Notes under the pieces: generated by a model
Seen by the model: the letters and a program-made list of their open reading frames with translations, nothing else
Databases searched by the model: none
What the model was told of the DNA's origin: nothing
Assembly (NCBI GenBank): GCA_964007475.1
Contig: OZ023273.1
Span: 149,588,444-149,652,443, forward strand
Source of the DNA: Hybos culiciformis
Lineage: Eukaryota > Arthropoda > Insecta > Diptera > Hybotidae
DNA length: 64,000 bases
Direction: 5' to 3'
Shown: positions 1 through 11,938 of the stretch, piece by piece
Layout: each line of letters begins with the position of its first letter
Numbering within the stretch: the stretch's first letter is position 1
Program-made: the position numbers and the translations under genes

Positions 1-991
1 GAGAGAAAATTAGGGTAAAACGATAAAATTAAAACAGGTTTTTTATTTTAATAATTTAATGTCATGAATGACCGAATCATAAAACAATACAAAAATAAAG
101 AATAATAACTTATGTTGAAATTATGTTAATTTTTAAGACTACCACTGAATATTTAGTCCAGCCAGAAAAATGAACTGAATCAATGAAACTCTGTGCAATT
201 ATTAAGAAATTGTAATTTTTCATTGTTGTTATATTTTAGTTTGACTAACTATTTACATGTTCCCTTTTTTGTTTTTATTTTGCAAATTGGTATACATTGA
301 TGACACATTATATTTATTTAAATTTTTGAAATTTTTCTTCAGTAGATTGGTACCTCAGATTTAAAAAACATCATACGTAGCTAAGAGAAAACTTGTTTTA
401 ATGATACAAATTTATTTTGCGTAGTATTTTGATAAATTAAGTTATAAAATATAAGTTAAAATTTTTGTGGACAATTTTGGTTACTTTCCTTTGTTGCTGA
501 AGAACAGAATTCGCAATATAATTTAATAACTATTATTTTTATGTTTTAATATAAAAACATTGATTGGATTATTCAAAAAAAAAATTTTCATTACGTACAT
601 TACATTAATAATTTATAAAATAGATAAAAATTTAATTCCAGTACGCTTCGATGATCGTGAAATTCTGTACAAAGATCAATTTAATTATTTTTACGATTTC
701 ATGTTGTCATAAATATTACGAGTTCATGTTGTTTCGCTTCAAAATCAATTTCATTTGAAGATAAAATTCGAAATAAATAATTTTTTTCACACCAGAACTA
801 TGTTTTAAGTACATATGTCTAATCTAATAGTGATTTAGCTTCTATGAAAGCTTAACTGACAAAAGTAATTGAGGGATATAATAGTGTCAAATAAAGATTT
901 CTCCATTTTTTCCACGAACTCACTGTCTATTTTTATTTATGTTTAATTTATTTATGAATACATATTTTTTTAGTGATTAAATAAGGGAGAA
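1..991. other. Upstream flank of TMEM33, no gene seen
   Basis: AT-rich sequence with no open frame of interest on either strand. The part nearest the TMEM33 start codon is probably its 5' untranslated region and promoter, but I cannot place a transcription start. Confidence 0.5.
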
Positions 992-2310
992 ATGAGTGAT
1001 CAACAACAACAACCGCCTACACCGACTGAATCACCGCAAGTCAGATTTATAGAACATGTCAAAGCTAATAAAATTGATGTCGCACTTTGGACCACAAGAA
1101 TATTAACCATATTATTTTCCATTGGATACCTAATTCCAATTTTCGGGTAACTATTGCTATTAGTCAATAGAAAAATTAAATAAATAAAATCTTTACTGTT
1201 TCTAAAATATTTATTATTATTTATTATAACTTTCACATTTATACTTTTTAATTTTAACCTAGTTAAAATGTTTATTAAATCTCATATTTTAAAATGAATT
1301 ATATATCTGTTTTCAGAAATTCGCAAAGTTATTACAACAAAGTTCTGTTAGCAAATGCAGCCACCAGTGCATTACGATTACATCAACGTTTACCACAGTT
1401 TACACTTTCACGAGAATTTTTATCACGTTTATTAGTTGAAGATTCATGCCATTATTTATTATTTTCTTTGATATTTTTATATGTGACACCAGTATTTTTG
1501 ATATTGTTTCCAGTATTTTTATTTGCAGTTTTACATTCATCCAGCTATAGTCTTAAATTATTAGATGTAAGAATAGGTTTTTTTTAAAATCTGCCTCGCA
1601 CAAATTTAAAATATGTTTTTTTTTTATTAAATTTATATTTATTTACTCAGGTCATCGGACAAAACTCATGGTGGGGGGCAAGATTCATGATTTCAATAGT
1701 GGAGTTTCAAACAACAAACATTTTACGTTTGGCTGCGTTTTCTGAAATATTCATAATGCCATTAACGATTATTTTGGTTTTTATGTAAGTTATTACAAAT
1801 CAAAAAAAAAAGAAAAATTAGGATTCTTTTTAAGAAGTAAATTAAAGTTCTTTTAATAAAAAGGAATGTGTGTATTTTTTGTTTAATATGATGAATGCAT
1901 CGTCATAAGAAATTAAACAACTAATAAACTCGTCAATTTTTATTCAAAGCCTATCAATTGAATTTAGATATCAATTATAAACAAAATATTTTAAATTCAA
2001 ATTTCTTTTAAATATTGTTTTAGGGGTCGTGCTGGACTGATGACACCATTTATTTATTATCAATTCTTAACAATGAGATATCTATCACGAAGAAACCCAT
2101 TTACAAGAAACATGTTTACTGAATTGAGGCTTGCTACAGAAGCATTGGTACATTTGGAAAAATTAAATATTGCATAATAATTTTTTTTTATAAATTGTTT
2201 CACCTTTTTTCTAGGCTGGACGCTCCCCTCAAATGGTTTCCAAAATGTTACTCAGTGTAATTTCAATTATAGCCCGACTAGCGCCACAGCAACCAGTAAA
2301 TGCTCAATAA
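992..2310 (+). CDS. Tmem33: TMEM33 / Krueppel homolog 2 family ER membrane protein, five exons
   Basis: Joined exons 992-1146, 1317-1566, 1651-1784, 2024-2147 and 2215-2310 give a complete 252-residue protein with all introns GT-AG and phases matching. Animal TMEM33 is about 247 residues. The start MSDQQQQPP is the first ATG in frame. Visible family features are the SYYNKVLLANAATSALRLHQ block after the first membrane segment, the LLVEDSCHYLLFSLIFLY block in exon 2 and four strongly hydrophobic stretches. TMEM33 proteins sit in the ER membrane and nuclear envelope, bind reticulons and modulate tubule shape and the unfolded protein response; the Drosophila member is Kr-h2. The short introns (67-239 nt) are typical of insects. 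An AATAAA lies near 2547. The gene converges on Smg5. Identification is confident; the cellular role is taken from the family. Confidence 0.95.
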
Positions 2311-2909
2311 ACATTTGGTTTTAATTTTAAGCAAGATCTTTAGATACACACATATGGAATTTAATTTATCTAATAATTTGAAATATTAATTTGGGAGCAG
2401 TTAGATTGTAGTAACAAAATTTTTATGAATTATTGATAAACTCCTATGTTTTTGGTGAAAACATAGTTATATTCAAAATTATACGAAATTTTCTGGAATT
2501 TTTAAAGATTTTTATTTATATCCAAATATTATAAAAAAATAATTTCAATAAAATTATGTATATGGAATTTTTTATTTTCGGAATCAATTTTTCGTAGACT
2601 ATTGGTTTTTAGTTTTTTACTCTTTATAAAATAATTATCTGTAATGTACAGATACTATAATAATATAAATTAATTATTTAAGTTCAGTTCTTAAAAAAAA
2701 AAACCACGTTATTTTTAAAAAAATAACTTCGGAATAGTGGACATTTTGGTTGAAATTTTTTAGTATAAAAAATTTGGACTGTTAAACCCAAAGATATTTT
2801 CTGAATACAGTTGACTATTTTACTAGTTCCTATGATATTACTTTATTTAACGATTCATTTAGATTATCACTATTTTTGCTGACGAACTTACCAAAAAAAA
2901 ACGTATATA

Positions 2910-3260
2910 TTAGGACAGATGGCGTCGATTTCTTCCTTAGCCAGTTGGTTATTGGCTTTTCCATGGTAATCCCTATCACATACTAGTGTCAATTAGATTT
3001 AAAAAGTCGATATCTATCGTATAAATAATAGGAATATTCTCATTAGAACATTTCTTTTTTCTTACATTCCACACAAAGTTCAATGCTGTGTGTAAATTCT
3101 TCTTCTCTGGATCAGTTGTTACTAGGGTAATATTTTCCATTCTTAAGCACCAGGCTTTGACACCTTCATTGTTTTTGACCTTGCTATGTATACCGTTCTA
3201 TTATTTCTCTCCAATGAAAAGGATTCTCTAAGCTTTTGCCGCATATCATTCTTTATATTA
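2910..3260 (-). repeat. Possible decayed mobile-element or coding remnant
   Basis: This patch has clearly higher GC than its surroundings. On the minus strand it gives peptide-like runs such as ITLVTTDPEKKNLHTALNF and KANNQLAKEEIDAI in different frames, interrupted by stops. The second run loosely recalls the end of a retroelement RNase H domain, but the match is weak. I read it as an old degraded insertion; family unknown. Confidence 0.25.
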
Positions 3261-3442
3261 TATCGATTTTTATTGACATTAGAGAATTTTGTTTTTTTCC
3301 TAGAATTACTTAAGTTTCTTGTATAACAAACTTTTGAATAAAAAATTTACATTTTTTAAGTATTATGAATAGAATTTTATTGAATAAATAAAATAAAGTA
3401 CAATGAAACCAAACACTTTATTTTTTTTTGTATTTTCAAAAA

Positions 3443-3610
3443 TTACACTTTTACTCCTTCAGCACATAACTTTTTAGCTGTAATCAATCTCTTCAAAACT
3501 TTTAAAGAAATTAAATAATATAAATCGTAAAAGTACATTATAACTATTATAGAAATTAATGTGTAAATAATAATAGTCGAAGCATTACAATCAAATCTCA
3601 AAGTGGACAT
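3443..3610 (-). CDS. Candidate 55-residue single-pass membrane protein
   Basis: An uninterrupted ATG-to-stop frame encodes 55 residues. A short N-terminus is followed by a strongly hydrophobic segment (about residues 12-36, IIIYTLISIIVIMYFYDLYY) and a basic tail containing KVLKRLITAKK. About 20 nt past the stop on the same strand is an AATAAA, which is suggestive of a real 3' end. I do not recognise the protein and see no upstream exon. Random open frames of this length are common in AT-rich DNA, so this remains a candidate only. Confidence 0.3.
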   Translation of the reverse strand: MSTLRFDCNASTIIIYTLISIIVIMYFYDLYYLISLKVLKRLITAKKLCAEGVKV

Positions 3611-6499
3611 TTTAATCATTTATTTAATAGAAAAAAAGTTATTAGAATTATAAAAACTTCATACCAAAAGTTTATTACTTTTGCCATCAAAACTTGGAAT
3701 AAGAAGATTAAATTATTAGTTATATTTATTATGATTGAATTTTATAAAATTTTTAAATTACCAATTTTTCTCGATAAAGACAAGACGTTAAAATAAGTAT
3801 GTAAAATAAAATTTGTAGTTCTAACTTTCAAAATATTAAAATGTATTTTCCTTCAATATTGCTTAAGGTAGAAATTTCCGAAAATATTGATTCAAAACAA
3901 AATCGTACGTGCATGCTTATTAAGATTTTGAACTAACTTCTTTCTTAGAATACCGAAAACTAACATTTGAATAAAATTTTTTTTTGATTTTGTTTTCAAC
4001 ATTATGTCCACAATGAGGCTATAACATTATCATTCTTACTAGAACAAGCGATTTTTTTTCTCAAAAATTATATATTTTTGAGTAGATTCAAATAAAATCA
4101 ACAAAAATATCAATTTTCTCATTATAATTCATTCTTAATGTTAATATTTTTCCTTTAAGAAATCTGGATAAAAACTTAACAAAATACTGCAATTTTTAGT
4201 GGTTGGGTTTCAATTTAAAAACATATTTTTATTGTATCCTGCCATTGACTTATGTAGCAGAAAACAATCGTGACAAAAAATTGTACAATATACAATTATT
4301 TAATTATGATAAAATTTAAATAAAGTTTGAAAATTTTAAAATCTAAATACAGAAATATTATGAAATTACTGCTATTATTAAAAACTTGTAATGCGGATGA
4401 CCACTTTTTTTATTTTTTATTGTAGATATTATCCAACGAAATTTAAGACATAGCTCCATTTGTGCAAAAACGTGACATTTATCTTGAACGTTTCTGTGTG
4501 AAAATTTGTGTTTAACACTTATAGTTATAAAAATCTTCATTTTAATATGTATTCGAAAACATAGAGTGTAAAATCTTCGTAACAAATTTGAAGCTCGTCG
4601 TATCGTAATTAAACTAAAATAGAAATTTAGTACATAATCCATTGCAGTACTTGTTTTTATTGTAATGAAACAAGCTTATTTTTTGAAAATTTATGTCAAG
4701 TATACATGTAAACTAGGAATCAATAAAACACTAAAAATTTCAATAATTTTGAATTCTTGCTAATACAAAATTAACATGAAATTAATTTATAATGAGAAAC
4801 TGATTTTTAGTAATAATAATTTTGAATCATATCAGTCGCTCTCAATTTAAAATATTGAAAGAAAGAATTGAATTTTATTGTTATGTCTATGTTATACTGT
4901 AATTGCAAGCTGCATAATTCTTAGTAATATAAGCTCTTATTTCTAATTGATTATATTATGTAAATTTATCTTTTTTATTATCTTTAACTTTATAAAACAT
5001 TCATTTTGAAAAAAAAATATCTAAACATAAAGATCATCAAATTAATTCATCAAATTTAAAAAATTGTCAGGTCTCACGAATAAAAATTGCAAATCTTATA
5101 ATCAATGGGTTTTCTAAGGGCTGCATAAATTGCTACAAATTGAGATGATTTTTTTTAATTAGAATAAAATAAGCATAAAAATTGTCAATCGAAGCTAGGT
5201 TCTACGAAAAAAAAAATGTATAATGAATTATTTTGCATACATTGTCTTGAAATAAAAAAAAACATTTTGTCTATCATACGATAGCATATATCAAATTTTT
5301 TATGATATTAGATGAGCAAAACAATAATTTCAGGAGAACTGCTATAGAAAAAAAAAACTGCAAAATTAGAGGAAAATTTGAAACTGATAATATTTCCCAA
5401 AATAAAAAGAAAAAAAATATTCGATCCATCTATTGTCTCTAATGAATGTAATGAAAATGTATTATTCAATATATTTTTCATCATAATTTTTAAGTCTTAC
5501 GATATCATCGGCAGGGTGAAAAAGTCCAAAATTCTAGTTTTTTTAAAACTTAAAAAAAAAAAACACTTCATCGTCAAAAACAAAATTTTGTTTTTGACGA
5601 TTTTATAATGTGCTACAATTGATTGACTTGAGTACATTTAAACTGAACTGACTCACTCTTTGAATTTTGCAGAAGAATTTTTCGAATTAGAAATAATTTG
5701 AATAAGATAGCATTTGTATTAACGTTGTTGACCTGCACATATTGGAAAAAATTTGGTTCGTAAAAGGTTTTGATGTTTTGAAATTAAAAATTTCAATAAA
5801 CAATACATAAAAATGGTAACAATTTAAGATTAAGAATATGGATATTTATTAATTTTTAACTGAATTAGATTTTATTTTAAACAAAACGTTCAAAAAAAAA
5901 TAATTATTTTTTTTTAATTTTTCATAATTTTTTTTTTAAATAAAAAACTTAAGTTTTCATCAAGTTTCCATGATGAATTAAGAGTAGAATTTTTTCTCAA
6001 TCCGAATGGACAAATTTTGGTGTTTCCTTCTAAAATCCCAAAAACAATTCTTATAAATAACAAAAAAATTAAATCTTAATTTGAATTTAACTTCATCTTT
6101 TTTCACTATTTGTTCAAGCTTCAGCTATTAATTATGTTGCTAAAAATATTTGTCATAATTCAGTTATCAATAATCTTTACCGTAGCAAAAATTATGACAA
6201 TTTTCACATTTCTTAGCATCATATTTAGCTTTGCACAGAGATTTTACGACTGGTTATAAAATAAAAATATTAAGTGCAAAGCTTTAAGCACTTTTTTTTT
6301 TTTTTTGTATTTTAATTAATGGATTCAAAGGTTTTATTTATTATATTCGTTCTCTATATATTCTATTGAAGAAAAAAATATTTTTGAAATTGCCACAAAC
6401 TTTCTTTCCTTTGAAATGCAATCACTTTAAATTTTCTTCGAATATTTAAATTTGTTATTTCCTTTTTAGACCGAATTTCATTCATTACCCAAAAATTTT

Positions 6500-9400
6500 T
6501 CATTTATTTTTTAATTTAGCATAAAACGATGCAATTTGATCGTAGCGAGCTGGTATACAATCCAAGAGTCCAGTGTAACTAAAATTTGTACACTTCTTTT
6601 CATTTAAATTATCACCAGAAAGATAAGTAATAGCATTTGCTTGAAATTCCACGTCACCTTCAAAATGATTGGTCACCATGTAATTGCAGAATTGTGCAAT
6701 CTTCAAAAAAATTGAAGCTTCACGACCTGAAAATAATAATTAATTTCTTAATATATTTAAGTTCAATTTGAATCAGTTCATAGAAAGAAATGCATAGACT
6801 TTGAGTTGTATTATTAATATAAAATATTATGCATCTAGCATCTAGTATAAAAATAATGATTTTTTTTTAATGAATAGTTACAAAAGCAAATTTTTATTTA
6901 TAATAATTTCAGCTTCACTTACTTAGTTTTCTTGGAACTTTAATAAGTTGTAATGGTAAATTCTCGTTATCACGCTGAGATCTCAAATAACGGTTGCCGC
7001 ATTTGAACTCTTTTTCTAGCCAACGAATTACATTACGTGCTGCCTCCGAACGTTTTTTTAGATCATCCAATTCCCCAAGTACTAAAAATTAAATAATTTT
7101 ATTTCTTAAAACTTTTAAATTCAATTTTTTTTAAATATTTACCAGCATTTGGAATCAAAACTATGAATTTTTTGCATTTAACAAGATCTTTAACTATTGA
7201 TTGATAATCAACTAATGCCTTAGAATCCACTACCACGAAGGGAGTCAATACAATATCTTTCGGTAGCTTCCGAATTTTTTCTTCCAACACCTCAACTTCA
7301 TTTTTCAACCATAATTTACCCATAATCTCACATTTTCTATCAATTTCTTCTTTTTGGGTAGTTTCACTTTTTTCTTCGTCAGCACCACTACTGGAAAATT
7401 TCTCTTGATTTTTGCTTCTCAGGTAACCTTTTTTCAAGCCCTTTTCTGTTGGAATTTTAAACTGTTGCTTCTGATGATCTTCAAGGCCCGTATCTTTCTC
7501 TTCATTACTAGTGTATTCCTTTTTTGTTATGTAACCTCCCTTACGATCACTATAACGTCTTGTTCTTCCCTCTCTACGCAATCGTGATGAACCACCGGTG
7601 CGCAAAGTATTACCTGAACGCCGTTCCCTTCGCTTTCCTCCAACATTTTTTTTATTATTTTCTCGCTTCTTTTTCAAATTTTCCGTAAATTTTCGAGATT
7701 TTGCACAAAATTGATATTTGAATTTTTTAGATTTGCAAATATAAAATCCAAAATCTACCATTTTCCTGAAAATAAAATTTTGAAATCTATTAACTAAAAA
7801 ATAAATATAATCAGGATATTTCTTCTTTTTTCTCGTTGTTAAATTTTCCTTAAATTTTCTTTTAATCGAATATTTGGTCTACTTTTCTTTTTAATATAAT
7901 TTCGCGCTCTGTAAATCAAATAACTTAATATATAAAACTTATTTAAAATCTAAAACTTACAATATTCTCATAACTGCTTCTTCATCATCAGTTATTTGAT
8001 CACGAATTTTTGTTTCCCAATCAAATGGTATTTGTATAGTTCTGAACAAATCGAAATTTTTTAATGCCAAATCTTCTTGAAGTGGTATATTGTTTCTCAC
8101 ATCAAACAAATCAATTAAATTTTTGCGAATTTCTGAATTTTCGATGAAATCTTGTTCAAAGTAAACTTTTTGTGTAAATATGTCGATATTGAAGAAATTC
8201 AATAGCTTCATTATCTTATGAATGAATTCAGGATTAGAATGATAGCAACCTAACAAAATTTCATGATTAATTCGTAGCCAATCAAACAAAATCTTTAATG
8301 CCACTACAGATGTTTCAATTTTGGCAAATGATACAATCAAATTTGGATTTATTTTAGTATATTTATTTTTATATTTCAGTTTGTTTGGCGGCTGATCGGC
8401 GTTAACCACAATTTCGGAGCTAATATTTCTAATTTCATCATTTTTGAAATTCAGTTCATTTTCATTCAAGACAAGCATATCAAAATTTGTTACCATTTCC
8501 TAAAAAATAAAAAACATCAATATATAAAGAAAGCGTTTTAGTTTTTAACAACAGTCACATCTTATCTCCTTAATAATTGTATGAATTAAAATTTAAAAAA
8601 ATCAGAACGAAAAATGTACATGATATTTACAAGATTATTTAAGGTGACACATTATTACTTATTTCGGAAATAGGGTCTTTGCCAAAAGAAAAGAACATTG
8701 AACAAAATCAAAAACAATTGAACAAATTGAAATTATTAAATTTGTATGTCTAAAATGTCTATAATAATAATAATACGAATAATAACACGGCAGGTTTCAG
8801 TAATGATTTTTGTGTTTTTTCTTCTTCTTCTGATTTTTAAACTATTGTGCACACACATCAAATACAATTTATTTTTTAGTCTACGCAAAGAAATATTATG
8901 TGAAATTTTAATCTTGAATCCTTAATTAAAAAATTACCTGTGACAATGTATCGGCGATTTGATTTAATTTAACATTTTCATCGAAATCATCATTATCACT
9001 TGTAGTGTCATCGAACAATTTAAACTTATTAGCTGTTGGTTGTGTCGAACGTAATCCGCTAGATGTCCCGTCCAATTTACTGCCTTCATCAATTTCCAAA
9101 ATTTGTTCAACATCATCAGCAGTTGTGTACTTTGAAGTACTCTCACCACCTACCTCACCGACATCTTCAATATCGCTGAAATCACTTTCAAAATTTGAAC
9201 TTAAATCAGAATCAAATTCATCCTCATCAGAGCTGATTTCATCCGAATTCAGATCTTCTGAATCATCGTAACAACTGCTGGCATCGCTTTCAGCAATTTT
9301 TTTACGTCGACGTCGTAATTTAACAGCTTTTTTCTTGGATTTGTTAGAAAGAGGAGTTTTCAAATCCGAATCCTTTGTTTCGTCACTACTTTTTACTGCC

Positions 9401-11938
9401 GAATGATTATTAACAGCAGTTGAAGTTGTTGAGCTGGTATCTTTCTGTTGCAACTGTTGTTGAAGTTTTGAGGGGGGAATATTTTCCTTCGATTTCATTA
9501 TTTCATTTTCAGGTGATTCAGATGAATCATCGTTTGCTTCCCGTACAGATTGTTTATTTGTATTTCTCTTTGTTTCTCTTTTGGTACGCTCATCTTTTCC
9601 ACGACCTGTATTTAATATTAATTTTGTTAAGTTTTAATATGTACATGGAAAGCAAATTACTTTGTGAGTAAACAAATATTTTATCAATGATATATAATTC
9701 ATTGATTTTATGTATAAATAAGAATTAAAAACAATATAATAAAAAATATAAACAAAAAACTGAATTTTAAGTCATAATAAATTACATCATTTAGAAAAGT
9801 TATTGCTTTTCTATTCTATTCTTCAAGGTGACAAGGAGAAGAGAAAGACAGAATAAAGATGCAAAAAAAAGTTATGCTCTGTACTATATAGAGCTTTTTT
9901 CAAAGACATGTATATTCTAACTCGTGAACGTTGTCAGCTTTAAAATGGTTGAATATCAATCAGAGTCGTTATGAATCAATGTTCTATATAGTAATAAATT
10001 ACGATAAATTAGGATAGGTGGAAGAGGAATATTTCGTTGTGAAGTGCTCAAAATAGAACGGTTGAAAAATTTTACATAAAGGAAAATTTGAATTTAATTT
10101 AGTTGGGGTTGATATGTGTATGTACTTTAAATGAAATTGAAGTTAAAAATAATAAAAAAAAAAACTGAAAATTAAATAGTTTAAAATAATAATATCTAAA
10201 TAAATGAAATTAAATAAATAAAAATTGTGATCTTACCTTCATACCATTCTTTATATATTTCACGACTTTTCTTTACGGTTCTTTCATAAGTAATGTATTT
10301 TTCTTCGTACAGGTCTTTGAATTCTTCAATTTCTTTTGATTTTGATAGAATCATCTGTTCTATATTCACAATACAAGAGTCCATTAAATCTGAACAGAAA
10401 GCCACCAAAAAAGCATTTAAAGCGTAAATTTTTTGCGAATTTATCATTTTTAATTTTGACATGCAAAAAAATAAAATGCAAACAATTTTAAACATAGAGT
10501 CACTAGAAATTTCCATAGACGTTGAGCATAAGACTTTTTTCAAATCAATTAGCACACAATGGCAAGTTTGTGTAAACTCTGGAACATCTTTATCGAAGAA
10601 AAATATATCAACAATTAAAAATAATCGAGCATAAAAATCTTTTAAACTGAATTCAACTTTATTGGGATCCAATTTTTCCAAATAATTTGAATGCTGATGA
10701 AACAGTTTGCACACATTGGTTTCGCTCAAATCGAATGGCACTGTACATATCAATGAATAAAGATAATGATAAATTGAATCCAAATCATAATTTTGACCAT
10801 AATAAAGAGTTCCCAATTGATTCTGAGTCATTCCAATTACAGGATTCAATTTAAAAGCTTCATAATAAAATTTTGATGTTAATTCTCTTGTGATTTTTAA
10901 TTGTTGTTTTGTCGTTATATACTGATCGATTTTAAAATCAAGATAGTAGCGATGTAAATCCCCTGAAAAATTTTAAACAATGAATATAATATTATATTAT
11001 CGGAATTAATATTTTTGTTTGCTCGAAAGCAATTTAATATTTAACTTTAATAAGCAGAATTAAGTACCTAATGACAAAAATGCTGCATGAATTGTATCTA
11101 GAGCACAATTGACAGCATTTATAGATTTTTCAATTTGATTTTGACCATTTGGCTGAAACTTTCCATGATCATCGATTATACTGTAATCAATCCATAATTT
11201 AAGATCCAGATCATAATATTCTTCCATTTTTGATGCAATTTTTTTGTAATTTGCTATACCTTCAAGCAGTAGTTTCTTAATTTTTTCCAAACTATCAATT
11301 GGTATTGGTGTATTTGCAGATGTTTGGAGAGCAATTTCATTCTCTACCGATGTTATACACTTTTCTTTAGTTAAAACAGCAGTAGCAGCAGAAATATGCT
11401 TTTTAGCAAAAGCGATATGATCATAATATCCTTTTCTCCAAAGTATTTCTCTTGATTTTTTTCCTATTACTGCAAAATCTTTGAAAATCAATGTTATACA
11501 ACGTTGCACTAATGCAATCCTTTTATCTTCCAAATCATGATTAAATAATTCATTGATGCTAGTTATAGTTTTTTTCTGTTCATCCAAATGCTTAGCATAG
11601 GCGAATATAGAGCTAGAGTTGAAAATTAATTTATTTTATAAGTATTTTCATAATGAATCAATCCCCCCCCCCCTTAATCTAATTCCCCCTTTAAATCCAG
11701 CAGATATATTCCAAAAAAAAAAAAATTATGATTTAATATATAATATATAAATATGAGTATAATGTACCTATTATATCTACTTTTAAATGGAGAACAAAAA
11801 ATGTACCTATGTTTTTATTTAGCATACATTATTTTTTTATTTTTAGAATTTAAATCAAGATTTGAGTAAAATTATTATTATTTTTTTTTCTGTTTCTTAC
11901 CGATAAATTTCTTTAAGTTCACTGTCCTTTGAATCCAT
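6500..11938 (-). CDS. Smg5: SMG5 nonsense-mediated mRNA decay factor, eight exons
   Basis: Minus-strand exons 11901-11938, 11068-11612, 10237-10962, 8938-9605, 7961-8499, 7143-7765, 6923-7081 and 6500-6726 join in frame to 1174 residues, close to the fly SMG5 length. Exons 2-3 carry the 14-3-3-like N-terminal module of the EST1/SMG5/6/7 family, with LEDKRIALVQRC, LWRKGYYDHIAFAKK (near residue 71) and the helical-repeat signature NPVIGMTQNQLGTLYYG. Exon 4 is a very acidic Ser/Asp/Glu linker. Exon 5 aligns with the family segment around FDWETKIRDQITDDEEAVMRI. Exon 6 has a long Arg/Lys-rich insert, then the C-terminal PIN domain begins (LTPFVVVDSKALVDY, KKFIVLIP) and continues through exons 7-8 (EKEFKCGNRYL). 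SMG5 binds phosphorylated UPF1 with SMG7 and promotes dephosphorylation and decay of premature-stop mRNAs; its PIN domain lacks nuclease activity in known members. The start is MDSKDSELKEIYR. Confidence 0.95.
11650..11680. repeat. Poly-C tract in Smg5 intron 1
   Basis: A run of 11 C residues beside further C-rich sequence stands out in otherwise AT-dominated intron DNA. It lies within the first Smg5 intron (11613-11900). No function is evident. Confidence 0.7.

Larger units (their letters stand above)
2311..6499. other. Intergenic region between the convergent TMEM33 and Smg5 genes
   Basis: About 4.2 kb of very AT-rich sequence. It holds the TMEM33 3' end, a less AT-rich decayed coding-like patch at about 2910-3260, and a 55-codon minus-strand open frame at 3443-3610 with a nearby polyadenylation signal. 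Nothing else is convincing. An open frame at 4358-4642 on the minus strand has no recognisable features. A minus-strand AATAAA near 6337 may serve Smg5. Confidence 0.5.

Noticed and set aside
4358..4642. 94-codon minus-strand open frame
   Set aside because: No domain or splice context is visible, and the composition follows the surrounding AT-rich DNA.
7354..7587. Plus-strand open frame opposite Smg5
   Set aside because: It is antisense to Smg5 exon 6, a shadow of the real coding strand.
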